From assembly GCF_012844305.1 (NCBI RefSeq), contig NZ_JABANE010000012.1, positions 45,809-109,808 on the forward strand: 64,000 bases of DNA, written 5' to 3'. The DNA is from Flammeovirga aprica JL-4 (GTDB lineage Bacteria > Bacteroidota > Bacteroidia > Cytophagales > Flammeovirgaceae). Of the stretch, positions 25,791-34,406 are shown in pieces. The notes beneath the pieces were generated by a model. The model was not told where the DNA came from, did no database searches, and saw only the letters and a program-made list of their open reading frames with translations. Both the position numbers and the translations under genes were made by a program. Position 1 is the stretch's first letter, and each line of letters opens with the position of its first letter.

Positions 25791-27350
25791 ATGCATCTCA
25801 ACTTAAAAAATACTTTCACTAAGCTACCCGCTGATCCTGAAAAAGAAAATTACAGAAGACAAGTCATCAACGCTTGCTACTCTTATGTAACTCCCAAAAA
25901 AACCGCAAATCCATCGATTATACACGTTTCTGATGAAATGCTTGAATCACTTGGTATATCAAAAGAGGAAAGTCAATCAGAGGAATTCAAAAATCTATTT
26001 ACAGGCAATAGCACCTACCCTAATAGCACCCCTTTTGCAATGTGTTATGGAGGACATCAATTTGGACAATGGGCTGGTCAGTTAGGTGACGGAAGAGCGA
26101 TAAACCTTTTTGAAGTAGAACATAATGATAAGTTATGGGCGGTTCAATTAAAGGGTGCAGGAGAAACTCCTTATTCTAGGTCTGCAGACGGATTGGCAGT
26201 ATTAAGATCTTCAATTAGAGAGTACTTATGTAGTGAAGCCATGTATCATTTAGGTATACCGACGACAAGAGCATTAAGCCTTGGTTTATCAGGTGATGAA
26301 GTATTGAGAGATGTCATGTACAATGGTAACTCTGCCTATGAAAAAGGAGCTGTTGTATGTAGAACAGCTGAGTCATTTGTAAGGTTTGGCAACTTTGAAA
26401 TCTTAGCCGCTAACCAAGACCATGACACCTTAAAAAAGTTGGCAGATTATATCATTACACAATTCTATCCTCACCTGGGAGCACCTTCTAAAGAGACTTA
26501 TTTAGCTTTTTTCAAGGAAGTTGCTGAAAGAAGTATGGAAATGGTATTGGGTTGGCAGAGAGTCGGTTTTGTTCATGGTGTGATGAACACTGATAATATG
26601 TCTATCTTAGGATTAACCATTGATTATGGTCCTTATGGCTGGCTAGAAGGTTATGATTTTGGGTGGACTCCCAACACTACAGATTCACAATTTAAAAGGT
26701 ATCGCTATGGTACACAAGGTGAAATTGTTGGGTGGAATTTATTTAAGTTGGCCAATGCAATTTACCCATTAATCGGTGAAGCTGAAGGTTTGCAAGATGC
26801 GTTGGAAGATTACAAAGACAATTACATTCAGAGGTATAATAAAATGATGCTGGAGAAACTTGGTCTTTCCGTAGCATTTGAAGAGGAAAGTGCTTTTATA
26901 CAAGAACTGGAAAAAGCATTGCATAAGACGGAAACAGATATGACCATTTTCTTCCGCTTACTTTCTAATCTCAAAAAAGATAAAAGTCAAGACCCACTTT
27001 CTGTTGTAAAAGAGGCCTTTTATACTTTAGATAGTATGACTGAAGAGGTAAAAGAACAATGGAACAATTGGTTCGAAAAGTATTTTGAAAGACTTGCCTT
27101 AGAAACTAATTCTGATCAAGATAGAAAAGAAAAGATGAATAAGGTCAATCCAAAATATGTATTGAGAAATTACATGGCTCAATTGGCAATTGATGAAGCT
27201 GACGAGGGAAATTATGATTTGATCGAAGAATTCTATCAATTACTAAAACAACCTTATAACGAACAACCTGAAAGCGAAAAGTGGTTTGCAAAAAGACCCG
27301 ACTGGGCAAGACATAAAGTAGGTTGCTCTATGCTTTCGTGCAGCTCATAA
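25791..27350 (+). CDS. selO: Protein adenylyltransferase SelO (YdiU family)
   Basis: This 519-residue pseudokinase-fold enzyme transfers AMP to Ser, Thr or Tyr of proteins, a function linked to redox stress in characterised members. Signature blocks: FAMCYGGHQFGQWAGQLGDGRAINLFEV, QLKGAGETPYSRSADGLAVLRSSIREYLCSEA-type region (positions about 116-146), GWQRVGFVHGVMNTDNMSI with the catalytic-loop Asn, and DYGPYGWLEGYD. The C-terminus CSMLSCSS has Cys at the place where eukaryotic SelO has selenocysteine. Full length, single gene with its own promoter. Confidence 0.93.
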   Translation: MHLNLKNTFTKLPADPEKENYRRQVINACYSYVTPKKTANPSIIHVSDEMLESLGISKEESQSEEFKNLFTGNSTYPNSTPFAMCYGGHQFGQWAGQLGDGRAINLFEVEHNDKLWAVQLKGAGETPYSRSADGLAVLRSSIREYLCSEAMYHLGIPTTRALSLGLSGDEVLRDVMYNGNSAYEKGAVVCRTAESFVRFGNFEILAANQDHDTLKKLADYIITQFYPHLGAPSKETYLAFFKEVAERSMEMVLGWQRVGFVHGVMNTDNMSILGLTIDYGPYGWLEGYDFGWTPNTTDSQFKRYRYGTQGEIVGWNLFKLANAIYPLIGEAEGLQDALEDYKDNYIQRYNKMMLEKLGLSVAFEEESAFIQELEKALHKTETDMTIFFRLLSNLKKDKSQDPLSVVKEAFYTLDSMTEEVKEQWNNWFEKYFERLALETNSDQDRKEKMNKVNPKYVLRNYMAQLAIDEADEGNYDLIEEFYQLLKQPYNEQPESEKWFAKRPDWARHKVGCSMLSCSS

Positions 27351-27409
27351 GTACTTCATTCCCGATGAAATTTTAACTAGAATAAAAGAGGCTTTTTCAT
27401 TGTAATTTA

Positions 27410-27417
27410 TAACTTTG
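27410..27417 (+). promoter_or_regulatory. Candidate -7 box of pyrF
   Basis: TAACTTTG is an exact TAnnTTTG match about 91 bp upstream of the pyrF start. No good -33 TTTG lies at the usual distance, so the assignment is tentative. Confidence 0.35.
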
Positions 27418-27507
27418 CATAATTTGAGTGCGTTTTGATACTCAGAGAGATCTATTTTATAATGAAGAAGCCTTTCGCTTCTTATTCTAGTAACCGTATA
27501 TAGCGTC

Positions 27508-28323
27508 ATGACAAAGCAAGAACTTTTTGATGAGATCAAGAAAAAAGAGAGTTTTTTATGTGTAGGATTGGATACAGATCCTAATAAAATCCCAGCTCAC
27601 TTACAGAAAGAAGAGGATCCCATTTTTGCTTTTAACAAACAAATTATTGATGCTACAGCTGATTACTGTGTATCATACAAACCCAATATCGCCTTCTATG
27701 AGTCTTTAGGGCCAAAAGGTTGGGAATCACTCCAAAAAACATTAGAGTACATGCCTAAATCTCACTTCTCTATTGCTGATGCAAAAAGAGGTGACATCGG
27801 AAATACTTCAAACATGTACGCCAAAGCATTTTTCGAAAACATGTCATTCGATTCCATTACAGTGGCTCCTTATATGGGTGAAGATTCTGTAACACCGTTC
27901 TTGATGGATGGTAAATGGGTAATTGTACTGGCACACACTTCTAACAAAGGTGGTTTGGACTTCCAAAGAATTGTCAACCAAGAAACAGGCAACTACTTAT
28001 TCCAAGATGTTATTCTTAAAAACAGAGAATGGGCATCAAGTGATCAGTTGATGTTTGTAGTGGGAGCTACAAGAGCGGAAAGCCTTTTGGATGTTAGAAA
28101 AGTAGCACCAGACAATTTCCTTTTAGTACCAGGTGTAGGTGCTCAAGGTGGCGACCTCCAAGGTGTAGCGAAGTATGGTATGACGAAAGAATGTGGTCTA
28201 TTAGTCAACTCTTCAAGAGGAATTATTTATGCTTCTAATGGTGAAGATTTTGCTGATGTAGCAAGACAAGAAGCGAAGAAACTGAGAGATGAAATGTCTC
28301 AGTTACTAGACCAATATTTATAA
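27508..28323 (+). CDS. pyrF: Orotidine 5'-phosphate decarboxylase
   Basis: This 271-residue enzyme belongs to the longer (type 2) bacterial PyrF group and makes UMP in the last step of pyrimidine synthesis. It has [13 protein letters not shown] near residue 17, [11 protein letters not shown], and the catalytic [10 protein letters not shown] at residues 91-100 with the Asp-Lys pair. [11 protein letters not shown] and [13 protein letters not shown] near the end bind the phosphate. No other pyrimidine genes are nearby. Confidence 0.95.
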   Translation: MTKQELFDEIKKKESFLCVGLDTDPNKIPAHLQKEEDPIFAFNKQIIDATADYCVSYKPNIAFYESLGPKGWESLQKTLEYMPKSHFSIADAKRGDIGNTSNMYAKAFFENMSFDSITVAPYMGEDSVTPFLMDGKWVIVLAHTSNKGGLDFQRIVNQETGNYLFQDVILKNREWASSDQLMFVVGATRAESLLDVRKVAPDNFLLVPGVGAQGGDLQGVAKYGMTKECGLLVNSSRGIIYASNGEDFADVARQEAKKLRDEMSQLLDQYL

Positions 28324-28341
28324 GCAACAGACTAAAGTTGA

Positions 28342-28375
28342 CCTTCATTCAGCTGTGTGTGATGCTGAATGAAGG
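28342..28375 (+). terminator. Hairpin after pyrF
   Basis: CCTTCATTCAGC (28342-28353) and GCTGAATGAAGG (28364-28375) are perfect 12-bp arms with a 10-base loop, 18 bp past the pyrF stop. There is no T-run after it, so it may be an RNA stability or weak termination element. It contains an in-frame upstream ATG (28369) of the KASIII gene, arguing that translation starts later. Confidence 0.5.
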
Positions 28376-28416
28376 CTCAGCTCACTGATATAGAACAACA
28401 TATAAACAACAACAGT

Positions 28417-29412
28417 ATGAGTAATACTAAAATTACAGGCTTAGGATTTTATGTTCCTGAGCACGTGGTAACCAACGATGACCTTGCACAAAAAATAACA
28501 ACTTCAGATGAGTGGATCCGCGAAAGATCGGGGATTGAAGAACGTAGATATGCCGCTCCTGATGAAACCAACTATCATTTAGCTGCTGAAGCCACAAAAG
28601 AGGCACTCGCCATGGCTGAAATGGAGCCAAAAGACATTGATATGATCATTTACTGTACTTTAAGTGCTGATTATATCTTCCCTGGTTCAGGTGTTCTTTT
28701 ACAAAGAGAATTAGGTTTCAGAACTATCCCTGCTTTGGATATCCGTCAACAATGTTCTGGTTTTGTATATGGTATTTCCATTGCCGATCAGTACATCAAA
28801 TCTGGAATGTATAAAAATGTGCTTGTTGTAGGATCAGAAATTCACTCTCGTGGATTGGATTTTTCAGATGAAGGTCGTGCTGTAACCGTATTATTTGGTG
28901 ACGGTGCCGGTGCTGCAATTCTATCAGCAACTGATGAAGATTGCGGTATTTTATCTACTCATATGCACTCAGAAGGTGAGTTTGCAGAAAAACTTGCCGT
29001 GATTGACCCTGGTTTCACAAAGCCAGAAAGAAACAATCCTGATTACTGGAAACCGGGTGGATCTGCTTTCCCTTATATGGATGGTCAATTGGTGTTCAAA
29101 AATGCTGTTGTTCGTTTTCAAGAAGTTATTACTGAAGCTTTGGCCGCCAATAACTTAAAACCTACTGATATTGATTTGCTTGTTCCTCATCAAGCCAACT
29201 TAAGAATTTCCAATTTTGTACAAGCCAAAATGGGATTGCCTGATGAAAAAGTTATCAATACGATTCAGAAATACGGTAATACAACTGCCGCTTCTATCCC
29301 TATCAGTTTAGCGACTGCTTTTAAACAAGGGAGAATTAAGAAAGGTGATTTGATCTGTTTGGCCGCCTTTGGATCAGGATTTACTTGGGCCTCGGCAATT
29401 ATCAAGTGGTAA
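28417..29412 (+). CDS. 3-oxoacyl-ACP synthase III family protein (FabH-like)
   Basis: This 331-residue thiolase-fold enzyme has the KASIII triad: Cys113 in DIRQQCSGFVYG, His in LVPHQANLRI (about residue 260) and Asn in KYGNTTAASIP (about 290). N-terminal ITGLGFYVPEHVVTN and DEWIRERSGIEERR are typical. It condenses an acyl-CoA with malonyl-ACP or a related substrate. Because it is not next to other fab genes, it may be a secondary KASIII rather than the housekeeping FabH. I set the start at the ATG at 28417 since the in-frame ATG 48 bp upstream falls in a hairpin. Confidence 0.88.
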   Translation: MSNTKITGLGFYVPEHVVTNDDLAQKITTSDEWIRERSGIEERRYAAPDETNYHLAAEATKEALAMAEMEPKDIDMIIYCTLSADYIFPGSGVLLQRELGFRTIPALDIRQQCSGFVYGISIADQYIKSGMYKNVLVVGSEIHSRGLDFSDEGRAVTVLFGDGAGAAILSATDEDCGILSTHMHSEGEFAEKLAVIDPGFTKPERNNPDYWKPGGSAFPYMDGQLVFKNAVVRFQEVITEALAANNLKPTDIDLLVPHQANLRISNFVQAKMGLPDEKVINTIQKYGNTTAASIPISLATAFKQGRIKKGDLICLAAFGSGFTWASAIIKW

Positions 29413-29443
29413 AAGATCACTGGGCAATTCAACATTTATAAAC

Positions 29444-29484
29444 AAAAAAGAGATGGCAAAATCAATTCCCATCTCTTTTTTTAT
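29444..29484. terminator. Bidirectional terminator
   Basis: The 13-bp arms AAAAAAGAGATGG (29444-29456) and CCATCTCTTTTTT (29469-29481) pair perfectly with a 12-base loop and a T-run on either strand, between convergent genes. Confidence 0.88.
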
Positions 29485-29506
29485 TCCTATTTTTCAGATA
29501 AAGTGA

Positions 29507-30259
29507 CTATTCATTTCTGATAGTAATCACCATCTCAGTCCCTTTATCCTCTTGCGTATTCATTTCAAAACTAGCACTCTGTGACTCCAGAATTTTCTTA
29601 GCCATCTCCAACGCTTTTAATTCATCAGGGTTTTGACCTTTGTAGCCCCACCCCTGACCATTGTCAGAAATACTAATCTGTGCTTCACCCATTGATGCAT
29701 AAAGCGATAAAGTCACTTTACCATTTCCTTTGATGGTTTTAGCAGAGCAACGAATTAAGGCACCCAATGACTTTGTAAATAGATTTTGATTGACGGTCAC
29801 TTTCGGAGCCCCTCCAATCTGAGTAACAATGCTAACATTATCAGGCAACGAGTTTTTCACACTCTCGATTGTATCTTCCAACAACTCCTTAGGATGCATT
29901 TCTTTCTTCTTCCCAATATTATGGGTTGAGGCGATAGTCAAATCTTCCAAGTCATCATTATCTTCCACCTCCAACATTTTGTTGCTGGACATGGCTTGCA
30001 AACGGGAAGACTGAAAAGCCGAAACTTCTTCCTGTACCTCAGCTACTTTCGGTTTATTGACCTTTGGAGGATTGTTTTTCTGCACTTCACGTTCTTTAAG
30101 CTTCTCCTCCAAATAAGCAATCTTCTCTTTCTGAGCTTGATACGAACGTTTACTGACTTTGTACTGCTTTCTTCGTACTAACTCAAGAATTATTATTCCA
30201 ATAACCAATAATGCTATCACTACCAGCCATAAGGCTCTTTCAATCGTAGGATCGTTCAT
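29507..30259 (-). CDS. Membrane-anchored HATPase-domain protein without a phosphoacceptor domain
   Basis: This 250-residue protein has one N-terminal membrane helix (residues 9-28), a basic coiled-coil linker with Pro/Lys-rich stretch, and a C-terminal GHKL-type ATPase domain. The ATPase part is recognised from NQNLFTKSLGALIRCSAKTI (N-box region, although the usual Asn pair is altered), ISISDNGQGWG (G1 box) and DKGTEMVITIRNE (last strand). There is no HisKA or other phosphoacceptor histidine domain and no adjacent response regulator. It could be a split-kinase half, an anti-sigma-like kinase or a degenerate sensor; the sequence does not decide. Confidence 0.65.
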   Translation of the reverse strand: MNDPTIERALWLVVIALLVIGIIILELVRRKQYKVSKRSYQAQKEKIAYLEEKLKEREVQKNNPPKVNKPKVAEVQEEVSAFQSSRLQAMSSNKMLEVEDNDDLEDLTIASTHNIGKKKEMHPKELLEDTIESVKNSLPDNVSIVTQIGGAPKVTVNQNLFTKSLGALIRCSAKTIKGNGKVTLSLYASMGEAQISISDNGQGWGYKGQNPDELKALEMAKKILESQSASFEMNTQEDKGTEMVITIRNE

Positions 30260-30289
30260 CTCTATGTTTATTTTTTAGCTTAACCCTAG

Positions 30290-30310
30290 GAGCATATTTA
30301 AAACATGCTC
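30290..30310. repeat. MITE family 1 remnant: paired terminal repeats only (21 bp)
   Basis: GAGCATATTTAAAACATGCTC consists of the two ends of the MITE family seen at 10552 and 32520 joined with almost nothing between. It is flanked by TAG (30287-30289) and TAA (30311-30313), one base short of the family's TAA duplication. It lies between the HATPase and radical SAM genes, both on the minus strand. Confidence 0.45.
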
Positions 30311-30325
30311 TAACTGTTGAAGAGA

Positions 30326-31357
30326 TCATTCGAAAATCTTAATCCCTTCTGTACAATTTTTACAGATATCTATATTCTCTCTTCCTTCCAACAACTGCTT
30401 TCTAAAATTAGTATATGAGGGAGCATTCCAGATATCTAAAAATCTAATATAATCATTTTTTAAAGACCCTAATACATGTTCTGCATCTTTATCAAAACAG
30501 CAAGGAGCCACTTTACCGTCCCAAGTCAACACCGCCGAATGCCACATCCTCCAGCAACTTCTCTCCAAACTTCCTTTAAAAGAAAATGTACCATCAGTAT
30601 TCTGTTTATAGCGGGAGTATTTTTGAATGCTGGGAATCAACGGAGAACCATTCTCATAATCATAAATCTGAGCGGTTTTAAACACAATCTTATCCACACC
30701 CATTTCATCCGCAAGCTGATTTGCTTCTTCAATTTGATGCTCATTAGGCTTCACTACCAAAAATTGAAAAACGATTCTAGGTGTATCACTTTTTAACTTC
30801 TTTTTCCATTCTATCACCCTTTTTGTTCCCTCCAGCACCTTATTGATATTACCTCCAATTCTATATTGTTCATATACCTCTTGAGTGGTTCCATCCAAAG
30901 AAACAATCAATTGATCCAAACCTGACTCCACTGTTTCCCTTGCCATTTTATCAGAAAAATAATGGGCGTTGGTAGACGTTGAAGTATAAATCCCTGCTTG
31001 ATGTGCCACTTTTACCATTTGCAGAAATTTGGGATGTAAAAAAGGCTCTCCCTGAAAATAAAACGTCAAATAGATTAAGGTATCTTTTAATTCATTAATC
31101 AGCTTCTCGAACATTCCCACTGACAGCATACCGGTAGGTCTTGTAAAAGATCTTAATCCACTTGGGCATTCAGGACATCTAAGGTTACAAGAAGTTGTAG
31201 GTTCAATAGAAAGACTGATAGGGTTGCCAAGATGAATAGGCCGTTTCAACCACTTCGATAAATAGAAAGTGATCAACACCAGAAAAGCATTCCACAATTT
31301 TAATATGGAAATTTTTCGGATTAATAGCTTTGTCTCAACAATCTTTTGATTAAACAT
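30326..31357 (-). CDS. Radical SAM protein with SPASM-type C-terminal cluster domain
   Basis: This 343-residue protein has the radical SAM cluster motif CNLRCPEC (Cys57, Cys61, Cys64), then FYFQGEPFLHP, SLDGTTQEVYEQYR and GSPLIP. The C-terminal third has CWRMWHSAVLTWDG, VAPCCFD and DICKNC, the Cys pattern of SPASM domains that bind auxiliary iron-sulphur clusters. Such enzymes mature peptides or modify small molecules. No precursor peptide is evident within a few hundred bases. The start is set at the ATG at 31357 rather than a TTG six codons upstream. Confidence 0.82.
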   Translation of the reverse strand: MFNQKIVETKLLIRKISILKLWNAFLVLITFYLSKWLKRPIHLGNPISLSIEPTTSCNLRCPECPSGLRSFTRPTGMLSVGMFEKLINELKDTLIYLTFYFQGEPFLHPKFLQMVKVAHQAGIYTSTSTNAHYFSDKMARETVESGLDQLIVSLDGTTQEVYEQYRIGGNINKVLEGTKRVIEWKKKLKSDTPRIVFQFLVVKPNEHQIEEANQLADEMGVDKIVFKTAQIYDYENGSPLIPSIQKYSRYKQNTDGTFSFKGSLERSCWRMWHSAVLTWDGKVAPCCFDKDAEHVLGSLKNDYIRFLDIWNAPSYTNFRKQLLEGRENIDICKNCTEGIKIFE

Positions 31358-31511
31358 CCTAACTTTGTATGTCAAATTAGTTTTCTTTGTAGAAAATGAT
31401 TGGCAACAATACCAAACATATACAATTTTAATTACTCAAAAATGCTTGTTTAAACGATAAAAAAAAATTATTTTTTGTTTAGCATTCTTATTTTTAGTTC
31501 AAACTCAGGCA

Positions 31512-32519
31512 ATGAAAAGTAGTAAGCTTTCCTTTTTAAGATACCTCCTAATAGATAAACTCATACGAAGTAAACAATATCCTTTTCCTTCAAAACAAAG
31601 GTTGCTGGATAAATGTAGCGAAGAATTTGGTGTCAATTCTCCTTCTACCATTGAAAAAGATATTCAGGCACTTAGATATGAATTCGACGCTCCTTTAGCT
31701 TATAACAAAAGAGAGGGAGGGTATTATTATACCGATTCTTCTTACAAACTCTTAGGGGTCAGTCTTACAGGTGAACACTTGGAAGCCTTGAATTTTGTGG
31801 AAACTTTTCTTGAAGAGTTTAAAGATTTGCCAGTTTTAGGAAGTTTCTCAACAGCAGTGGATAAAGTTTTGGATGGTTTAGAAATCACCAAAAAATTTAA
31901 AAATGAGAAAAAGGAGCAATTTGAAAACTACATTCAAATTGAAAAATCAATGTATACCAAAGGCACTTCCATTTTCTCTGAACTCATCTCTGCTACTAAA
32001 GATCATAAAGTAATCAACATCGCTTACAAAAAATTTGGGGCACTTTATGAGGATAATTACACTTTTCATCCGTATCTTCTCAAAGAGTTCAAAGGGCTAT
32101 GGTATATCACAGGTTATGCCGAAAATAGACAAGGGATCAGAACTTTAGCGATTGACAGAGTACAAGGCATAGAGTTGCAATCACAGTTGATGTTTTTTGA
32201 ACCGCATCAGGTTGATTTTAATAGAGATGTTTATTTTAAAAACTGTCTTGGGGTAACACTTAAAGGAAATCCTCAGGAAATCCGTCTTCTTTTTAATGGA
32301 GAATACGCCGCTAACTTTATTAAAAACACACCGATACACGAAACTCAAGAAATCATTTCAGAAAACCACAACGGACTAGAAATAAAACTGCGTTTGGTGG
32401 ATAATATGGAATTGAGATCTTTAATTTTAAGCTGGGGCAATCAAGTGGAAGTACTTTCGCCTTTTGCCTTAAGGAAAGGAATCGCCAATGAAATCAAAAA
32501 ATTAGCCCAAAGGTATTAA
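31512..32519 (+). CDS. WYL-domain transcriptional regulator
   Basis: This 335-residue protein has an N-terminal helix-turn-helix (about residues 10-75, with RLLDKCSEEFGVNSPSTIEKD), a middle helical region, and a WYL domain near residues 155-240 recognised from VINIAYKKFG, TFHPYLLKEFKGLWYITGY and RTLAIDRVQGIEL. WYL domains bind small ligands or nucleic acid and often control DNA-damage or defence genes. Its stop codon TAA is also the left flank of a MITE-like element. It is probably a single-gene unit reading into the ACP phosphodiesterase. Confidence 0.85.
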   Translation: MKSSKLSFLRYLLIDKLIRSKQYPFPSKQRLLDKCSEEFGVNSPSTIEKDIQALRYEFDAPLAYNKREGGYYYTDSSYKLLGVSLTGEHLEALNFVETFLEEFKDLPVLGSFSTAVDKVLDGLEITKKFKNEKKEQFENYIQIEKSMYTKGTSIFSELISATKDHKVINIAYKKFGALYEDNYTFHPYLLKEFKGLWYITGYAENRQGIRTLAIDRVQGIELQSQLMFFEPHQVDFNRDVYFKNCLGVTLKGNPQEIRLLFNGEYAANFIKNTPIHETQEIISENHNGLEIKLRLVDNMELRSLILSWGNQVEVLSPFALRKGIANEIKKLAQRY

Positions 32520-32648
32520 GAGCATGTTTGATACATCTCTTTTATTAAAAATCTCCCCTTTCAGAACGTGAGTTTATTAATTTGCTCACAACTAAAATGG
32601 AGAATTTTTACTTCTAAAATATAGCTCTAAGTAATCAAACATATAATT
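32520..32648. mobile_element. MITE-like element, family 1, copy C
   Basis: The element begins GAGCATGTTTGATACATC directly after the TAA stop codon of the WYL gene and shows over 50 bp of near identity, inverted, to the right half of copy A (10552). Its right end is degenerate, ending near TCAAACATATAATT with loss of the final GCTC. A 39-bp internal segment of copy A is missing here between AATTAA repeats. It fills the entire space to the TTG start codon of the next gene. Confidence 0.65.
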
Positions 32649-33238
32649 TGAACTATCTCGCACACCTCTATTTATCTTATGCAGACACCGAGGAAATGTT
32701 CGGCAACTTTATTGGAGACTTCGTAAAAGGAAAAAATCTTTCCTCTTACCCTGAAAAAATCCAGAAAGGTATAAGACTGCATCGTTTTATTGATGACTTT
32801 ACAGACCGGCATCCGGTTACCAAAGAAATGTCCAATAAATTAAAGCCTCATGCCGGAAGATTTTCTATGGTAGTGACAGATATTTATCATGATCATTTTC
32901 TAGCTCAAAACTGGGACAACTGTCATCAACAAAGTTTGAGAGAGTTTGCTGACTCCTTTTACCAACATCAATTATGGAATGAAAAATGGGTACCTGAAAA
33001 AGCAATGAACATGTACCCATATCTGAAATTATACGATTGGCTCAATGCCTATCAACACTTTGGTGAGCTGGAAAAAGTCTTCTTCGGTATGGAAAGAAGA
33101 ATAAAAAATCTGGCTCCTATTTCAAAATCTGTGGAATGGCTTCAAAATGATTATAATTTTTTCTTAGATTGTCATCAAGCCTTTTTTCCTGAATTAGAAC
33201 AAAAAGTAGAAGAATTTAGACAAAATGCTTTTGATTAG
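32648..33238 (+). CDS. acpH: Acyl carrier protein phosphodiesterase (AcpH, DUF479)
   Basis: This 196-residue HD-type hydrolase removes the phosphopantetheine arm from holo-ACP. It begins MNYLAHLYLSYADTEEMFGNF and has GDFVKGK, IRLHRFIDDFTDRHPVT and VVTDIYHDHFLAQNW, all family hallmarks. The start codon is TTG at 32648: there is no ATG or GTG at the conserved N-terminus, and the codon sits against a MITE-like element. It overlaps the channel gene by 14 bp. Confidence 0.9.
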   Translation: MNYLAHLYLSYADTEEMFGNFIGDFVKGKNLSSYPEKIQKGIRLHRFIDDFTDRHPVTKEMSNKLKPHAGRFSMVVTDIYHDHFLAQNWDNCHQQSLREFADSFYQHQLWNEKWVPEKAMNMYPYLKLYDWLNAYQHFGELEKVFFGMERRIKNLAPISKSVEWLQNDYNFFLDCHQAFFPELEQKVEEFRQNAFD

Positions 33239-33878
33239 CCAAAAATTCAAAAATACACTCTACGATAAGAGGTATGTACTCTTGTTGATCTCATTGATCT
33301 CCGTTTTATGGGCACCAATTATTTTTCAAGCCTTTATCTATTCAGATGAAATATCTGATGTCACCCTATTTATTCTAATGATTGCTATTCTCAACTTTAC
33401 AAAAGGGAGGGTTTTATATAGAAGAATTACCATTGTATTTTTTGTATTTGTCAGTCTCAGTAAAAGTGCTTCACTAGGGTTGCATATAGACAACATTGAC
33501 TTTGTAACATGGAGTGCTATGCTTGTCTATTTTACGATGTTCTTATTTGTCTTATTGCAAGAAGTCTGGCACTCTAAAAAAGTAAATGACAATACTATTC
33601 TTGGAGCCATTGCAGGTTATATACAAATAGGCGTAATTGCATTTATCTTATTTAAAATATGTGATTTATTATATAATGGATCCGCTTTTAATAGAATTGT
33701 GGATATTTCTGATATAATTTATTTTAGTTTTGTTACTTTGACAACTGTTGGCTACGGGGACATTTCTCCCACCACAGATGAAACTAAAGCCTTTACTGTA
33801 ATCTTTGCAATGGTAGGGCAATTTTATATGGCTATTTTAATGGCATTGCTAGTAGGAAAATACCAGCAGGAACATTAA
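33225..33878 (+). CDS. Potassium channel-like ion channel
   Basis: This 217-residue membrane protein has about five hydrophobic helices, then a pore region with FVTLTTVGYGDISP (selectivity filter TVGYGD near residue 175) and a final helix. The filter is the canonical K+ signature, and the fold corresponds to the Ion_trans_2 pore. There is no cytoplasmic RCK or cyclic-nucleotide domain after the last helix. It overlaps acpH by 14 bp, so the two are likely translated from one mRNA, although a functional link is not obvious. Confidence 0.85.
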   Translation: MLLISQKFKNTLYDKRYVLLLISLISVLWAPIIFQAFIYSDEISDVTLFILMIAILNFTKGRVLYRRITIVFFVFVSLSKSASLGLHIDNIDFVTWSAMLVYFTMFLFVLLQEVWHSKKVNDNTILGAIAGYIQIGVIAFILFKICDLLYNGSAFNRIVDISDIIYFSFVTLTTVGYGDISPTTDETKAFTVIFAMVGQFYMAILMALLVGKYQQEH

Positions 33879-33942
33879 AGGCCCATTTTTTATGGAAACC
33901 GGTTATAAAAGTATATATTGTTAAAAAATAACTAAACAGCGC

Positions 33943-34323
33943 GTGGAAAAATTATTTATCAAAAAGAAGGAATTTGTCCCGGAGGTAAACTTCGATCCTG
34001 CTAAAGGCCTATTGGAAGTTTCAGGCCAGTCATATCATGAATATACAGCTGAGTTTTTTGAGCCGTTGTTCGTTTGGGTTTCAAAATACTTAGAAGAAGG
34101 TGGTCTTAATATCACTTTAAACTACAAGATGACTTATTTTAATACAGCATCATCAAAAAGTTTTTTCAAGATCATCGAAATGCTTCAAGAATATCAAGAA
34201 AAAGGTAAAGGTGAAGCAGTAGTAAATTGGTACTATAAAAAAGATGATGAGGATATGCTGGAAACTGGAGAAGATTTCATCAGTGATTCTGGCTGGGATA
34301 AAATCAATCTTATCGCTTATTAA
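33943..34323 (+). CDS. SiaC-like regulatory protein (DUF1987)
   Basis: This 126-residue acidic protein begins with a GTG codon and matches the DUF1987/SiaC family: FDPAKGLLEVSGQSYHEYTAEFFEP, KYLEEGG, YFNTASSKSFFKIIEMLQ and GEAVVNWYYKKDDEDMLETGEDF. In Pseudomonas, SiaC is phosphorylated by the SiaB kinase and controls a diguanylate cyclase. The Thr/Ser-rich TASSKSFF stretch contains the phosphorylation-site region of characterised members. No SiaA, SiaB or SiaD homologue is near, so partners must be elsewhere. Confidence 0.82.
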   Translation: MEKLFIKKKEFVPEVNFDPAKGLLEVSGQSYHEYTAEFFEPLFVWVSKYLEEGGLNITLNYKMTYFNTASSKSFFKIIEMLQEYQEKGKGEAVVNWYYKKDDEDMLETGEDFISDSGWDKINLIAY

Positions 34324-34406
34324 TCAATACATTAAGCTCAAGACTAATTGAAATTTAATAATTCAGGTCCGTAGAGAACATGCTTATTAATATTTTCTAA
34401 AAAAAG

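Noticed and set aside
28369..28416. An N-terminal 16-residue extension of the FabH-like protein
   Set aside because: The upstream ATG lies inside the right arm of a 12-bp hairpin and the extra residues are not family-like; the ATG at 28417 gives the usual N-terminus.
33897..33904. AACCGGTT palindrome before the SiaC-like gene as a third LacI-type site
   Set aside because: It is an eight-base palindrome only, lacks the GCAAT flank shared by the other two sites, and could occur by chance.
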